Shown here: piece by piece, positions 60,547 to 64,000 of the stretch
How the letters are laid out: the number at the start of each line of letters is the position of its first letter
Position numbering within the stretch: position 1 is the stretch's first letter
NCBI GenBank assembly: GCA_004352715.1
Contig: SCFE01000031.1
Location: forward strand, 512,658-576,657
DNA length: 64,000 nucleotides
Direction: 5' to 3'
From: Hofstenia miamia
Taxonomy: Eukaryota; Xenacoelomorpha; Acoela
Notes under the pieces: generated by a model
Databases searched by the model: none
Seen by the model: only the letters and a program-made list of their open reading frames with translations
Told to the model about the DNA's origin: nothing
Translations under genes and position numbers: made by a program

Positions 60547-61181
60547 CAGGGATCGTTAGATTTTAATCGCGATTAATCGTATGAAAAAAAATGTTGGCGA
60601 TGGATTAATCGTAAGTCGCTGCTGCCAGGCTATAAATAATCGCCATTAATCGTCGATTAATCTACTTCTGATTAAAAATATTCAAAATACAATACATCAA
60701 TTGAAAGATATTCAATTTGAGATTTCTTCCTGAAATCATTTTACTCCACATGTGCTTGTTAGCGTCAAGAAATTTTTGGATCTTTAAGTTGAGGGGTAAT
60801 AAACGATTTCGGTAATCAGATAGAGCAAAACCAGCTTTGCTGAACAGTCTCTCAACCTAATTAGAAGTTGTCGTAATAAAATCGGGAATCCTTATATGTA
60901 GAATTAGGCGACATCCGACGCTTCCTAAGTATGTTAGATGCTTAATCATCACGCTCTTTTTCTATGTCCGGTGTTAAGGTTTTCTTTTGCAAAACATATA
61001 ACACAAGAATAGTGGTCATAGATAAGATCAAACCGAAAATGACAACACTTAACTGAATACATAAACATCCAATTAATTGGAATAATCTAGATTAATCTAA
61101 TCTACTTGATCTGCACGATAGATTAATACATCCGATTAATCTCGATTAATCGCGTTGACGATTAATCATGTTGGATCCCTG
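60547..61181 (-). mobile_element. hAT element, internally deleted, with transposase C-terminus
   Basis: Ends CAGGGATC... and ...GATCCCTG, with subterminal arrays of ATTAATCG-type repeats in both orientations. Flanks CCTTTATG and CATTTATG differ at one of eight bases, fitting an 8-bp target duplication. Minus-strand reading at about 60668-60858 gives VERLFSKAGFALSDYRNRLL, the hAT C-terminal dimerisation block. At 635 bp it lacks the catalytic core and is non-autonomous. Confidence 0.88.
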
Positions 61182-62098
61182 CATTTATGTAGTTACGACC
61201 TTTTGTTTCTAAAAGAACGATATACGCTGTACATCATTTTGAAATGTTTGTTATTGACTGACTAGAGAAATTAAAACAAAACGTACTGAAAATAATAGCT
61301 AAGTTTAATTTAAAAAGCTAATGAGAAATTTTGTCTATAACAGTTGTCATGTGTTAATATTTTGTAAAATCAATATTACATATTAAATCAGTTAGTTGTG
61401 AATAAATAAACATACGCTCAAGGTGATAATAATTACCAGGTCACTTTTTCAAATTAACAGTGTGGTAAAAAAATATTGGTAGTAACAACGGTGTGTTTCC
61501 TCTGATCTTATATAAATTTCATGTACACGCTGCTAGTGGAATAAAATAATAATACCTTGAAAATCATCTGAACTTCACAAATGTCTTACGAAGATGCAGT
61601 AAAATTTACGTCAAAGCTCTCATTATATCATTTATCATTTTTATCTCATTATCCACATATTATTTCTAAGTGTCTGAAACGAATGTTTGCTTGCTCAACC
61701 TCATGTTAAAATATTTCCCTTTTCTTATGTGTGTTAAGAATCCTTTACGAAAATCATTAATCAGGTCTCTATATTTTCTATACATATGATGTGAAGAGCA
61801 TACCCAGGTAATTGTTAACCAATTATAATTTACCAACAATTAGAACATTTGTGGATTTAAGGGAACATATAAGCTTATAAATCCCCCAAATCAGGAGAGC
61901 GCAGAATATATTATTAGTAAATATTCATTAAGGAAAATTATTATTTTTATATGTTAACAATCTGCAAATTCATTCCTGTTGTCTGAATGATTTTATTGAA
62001 ACATCGAAAATGTTTTGTTAGTAACTAAATATTCATTGCAATCAAGAACGGACCATATATTTAAACGAAAAAGTATTTAAAAATACCTTTAATTTTAG

Positions 62099-62217
62099 GT
62101 ATTTACAGGCTTACCCATAGGCAAAATTTTGATTCCCACCTCACACTACCGCACAAAATTTATATTGGGGATTCCAACGAAACAAAGCCTATCTATTCTA
62201 ATTATTGTTGCTTGCTG
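62099..62217 (+). CDS. Possible MMP exon 9: hemopexin repeat (tentative)
   Basis: Acceptor AATTTTAG with two leading bases that complete Gly after exon 8, then IYRLTHRQNFDSHLTLPHKI, resembling K-G-x-x-Y-Y-R-x-D...YP-x-x-I of hemopexin blades. A possible donor CTG/GTTATA at 62217 abuts the (TA)n tract and N gap, so the end is unclear. The phase fits but the match is short. Confidence 0.4.
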
Positions 62218-62218
62218 G

Positions 62219-62250
<32 letters not shown>

Positions 62251-63032
62251 NNNNNNNNNNNNNNNNNNNNNNNNNNNNNNNNNNNNNNNNNNNNNNNNNN
62301 NNNNNNNNNNNNNNNNNNNNNNNNNNNNNNNNNNNNNNNNNNNNNNNNNNNNNNNNNNNNNNNNNNNNNNNNNNNNNNNNNNNNNNNNNNNNNNNNNNNN
62401 NNNNNNNNNNNNNNNNNNNNNNNNNNNNNNNNNNNNNNNNNNNNNNNNNNNNNNNNNNNNNNNNNNNNNNNNNNNNNNNNNNNNNNNNNNNNNNNNNNNN
62501 NNNNNNNNNNNNNNNNNNNNNNNNNNNNNNNNNNNNNNNNNNNNNNNNNNNNNNNNNNNNNNNNNNNNNNNNNNNNNNNNNNNNNNNNNNNNNNNNNNNN
62601 NNNNNNNNNNNNNNNNNNNNNNNNNNNNNNNNNNNNNNNNNNNNNNNNNNNNNNNNNNNNNNNNNNNNNNNNNNNNNNNNNNNNNNNNNNNNNNNNNNNN
62701 NNNNNNNNNNNNNNNNNNNNNNNNNNNNNNNNNNNNNNNNNNNNNNNNNNNNNNNNNNNNNNNNNNNNNNNNNNNNNNNNNNNNNNNNNNNNNNNNNNNN
62801 NNNNNNNNNNNNNNNNNNNNNNNNNNNNNNNNNNNNNNNNNNNNNNNNNNNNNNNNNNNNNNNNNNNNNNNNNNNNNNNNNNNNNNNNNNNNNNNNNNNN
62901 NNNNNNNNNNNNNNNNNNNNNNNNNNNNNNNNNNNNNNNNNNNNNNNNNNNNNNNNNNNNNNNNNNNNNNNNNNNNNNNNNNNNNNNNNNNNNNNNNNNN
63001 NNNNNNNNNNNNNNNNNNNNNNATATATATAT
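62219..63032. repeat. (TA)n tract with 772-N gap
   Basis: TA repeats flank N at 62251-63022. All open frames across it are artefacts. Any further MMP exon inside the gap would be hidden. Confidence 0.95.
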
Positions 63033-63063
63033 AATTTTGAAAAATAGTATATATATAATATAA

Positions 63064-63977
63064 AACTAATGCAAAAAAAATTATTTAAAATCGCTGCCCT
63101 CCGAAGATTTGCAAGATTGATAGCATTTAAGAAAGCAGAATTTTGAAAAACAATGTTTGACAAGCTTATCTTTCTCTAATACGACTTGATGCAGAGGAAG
63201 TACCTACAGTTGAAGTGGCTGTCCACTAATATAAAACAAATACGTCATAATCTTCTTTGATTTTGGAAAGCAACAAGAAAGCCTTATAATAGAGTGTAGA
63301 GCCCACAAATCTCCATAAAACACTTGGCGCGAAATTTCTTCTCCAACTCATCCCATCCCATGAGGTCAATAGAGATAACCAAGAGGTCCCACAAATCCCC
63401 AGCCTATTAGACAAGCCTGGAAATTTATATTCAACTTTAAATAATATTCTAATTGAAATAAAATTCCATCAAACGAAAATTGATTGTTTATTTGAAGCTT
63501 GTACCGAAATTTGTAGATAATGATTGTTTATTTACAATTCCATATATTATCCATATTCGAGCATAAAATAGAATGTAGACAGATTAGAAATATTGTTGCA
63601 AATTATTTTTAGAATTTTGAAGAGTTTGAAAATAAAATTGCGAAGAATGCAATATTTTTTACATCAAGAAAACTAAGCGCCATTTTGCACCTAGGATCAA
63701 TGAATATCTAACAGGTCGTCAAATGTCAGAAGTATATATGCATTAACATCATGCTAAAAAGAACAATTTTAATATAATAATGAGAACACCCAGTACGAAT
63801 AATGAATTAAGAACCATAACAAAGATCAATTATTGAACAAGCAACAAAGTAATATGAGCATATTAAATATATTTTAAGTGCATGAAAATATAAACATCAT
63901 TAAATTTTAGTGTAGGATATTGTAAATATTATTCCCACAAATGTTGTATTCTGATGATTTTCAAATCGAAACCAGTT
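63064..63977. other. No gene seen
   Basis: AT-rich sequence. A patch at 63230-63420 has less biased composition; read on the minus strand one frame gives WDELEKKFRAKCF, faintly like a retrotransposon gag helix, but it soon stops. The window ends in a (TA)n run from 63978. Confidence 0.4.
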
Positions 63978-64000
63978 TATATATATATATATATATATAT

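Noticed and set aside
63226-63414. Minus-strand 62-codon frame and overlapping WDELEKKFRAKCF reading
   Set aside because: Faint gag-like look only; short, with stops on all sides.
63978-64000. CRISPR-like or telomeric meaning of terminal TA repeats
   Set aside because: A plain (TA)n microsatellite; no spacer pattern or telomere unit.

Overview
The window is eukaryotic, AT-rich DNA with spliced genes, very long exons, kilobase introns alongside two tiny introns (41 and 44 nt), T-rich splice acceptors ending mostly in TTTAG, and many decayed transposons. A giant Ig-domain muscle-type protein next to a secreted matrix metalloproteinase says animal. The tiny introns and TTTTAG-like acceptors would fit a nematode or another small ecdysozoan, but the sequence does not fix the species. 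The assembly has four long N gaps and four single-N joins, and at least two of the joins sit on duplicated sequence.

Region 1 (1-26596, possibly to 31522, + strand) is one enormous gene for a titin-like, Ig-domain sarcomere or cytoskeletal protein, entered in mid-exon. It begins with acidic 200-residue repeats (exact 600-nt period). An Ig domain follows, split over two exons. Then comes an 11.86-kb exon that holds, in order, a cluster of W-x-R-x-R motifs spaced about 45-48 residues, a Glu-rich 58-residue repeat, two sets of short beta-like repeats, a degenerate Ig domain, a long unstructured stretch with an isolated CxxC-x14-CxxC knuckle, and the start of another Ig domain. That last Ig is interrupted by a frameshift or stop at 24172-24177. 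With one base skipped, splice phases run cleanly through a GC-AG intron, a 56-nt exon and two exons encoding a further Ig domain. A basic tail exon ends at 26596. Two phase-matched exons at 30687-31522 encode an unrecognised C-terminal module, which is either the real end of this gene or a separate one.

Region 2 (31523-42930) shows no convincing gene. It holds a non-LTR retrotransposon 3' end, a hAT-like MITE with a perfect 8-bp target duplication, a dispersed inverted repeat, a duplicated contig end and microsatellites.

Region 3 (about 42940-62217, + strand) is a matrix metalloproteinase gene reconstructed from eight phase-consistent exons plus a possible ninth: signal peptide, propeptide with cysteine switch, furin site, zinc catalytic domain, hinge, and hemopexin repeats running toward or past the window end. 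Its first exon and the hinge exon are too short to stand out as open frames. Its large introns are full of transposon relics: a Penelope-like reverse transcriptase, a Tc1-like element, hAT derivatives and a second copy of the non-LTR family.

The two genes are not functionally linked by anything visible beyond lying on the same strand. The most unusual material is inside the giant protein, which carries at least four different internal repeat families that I do not recognise.
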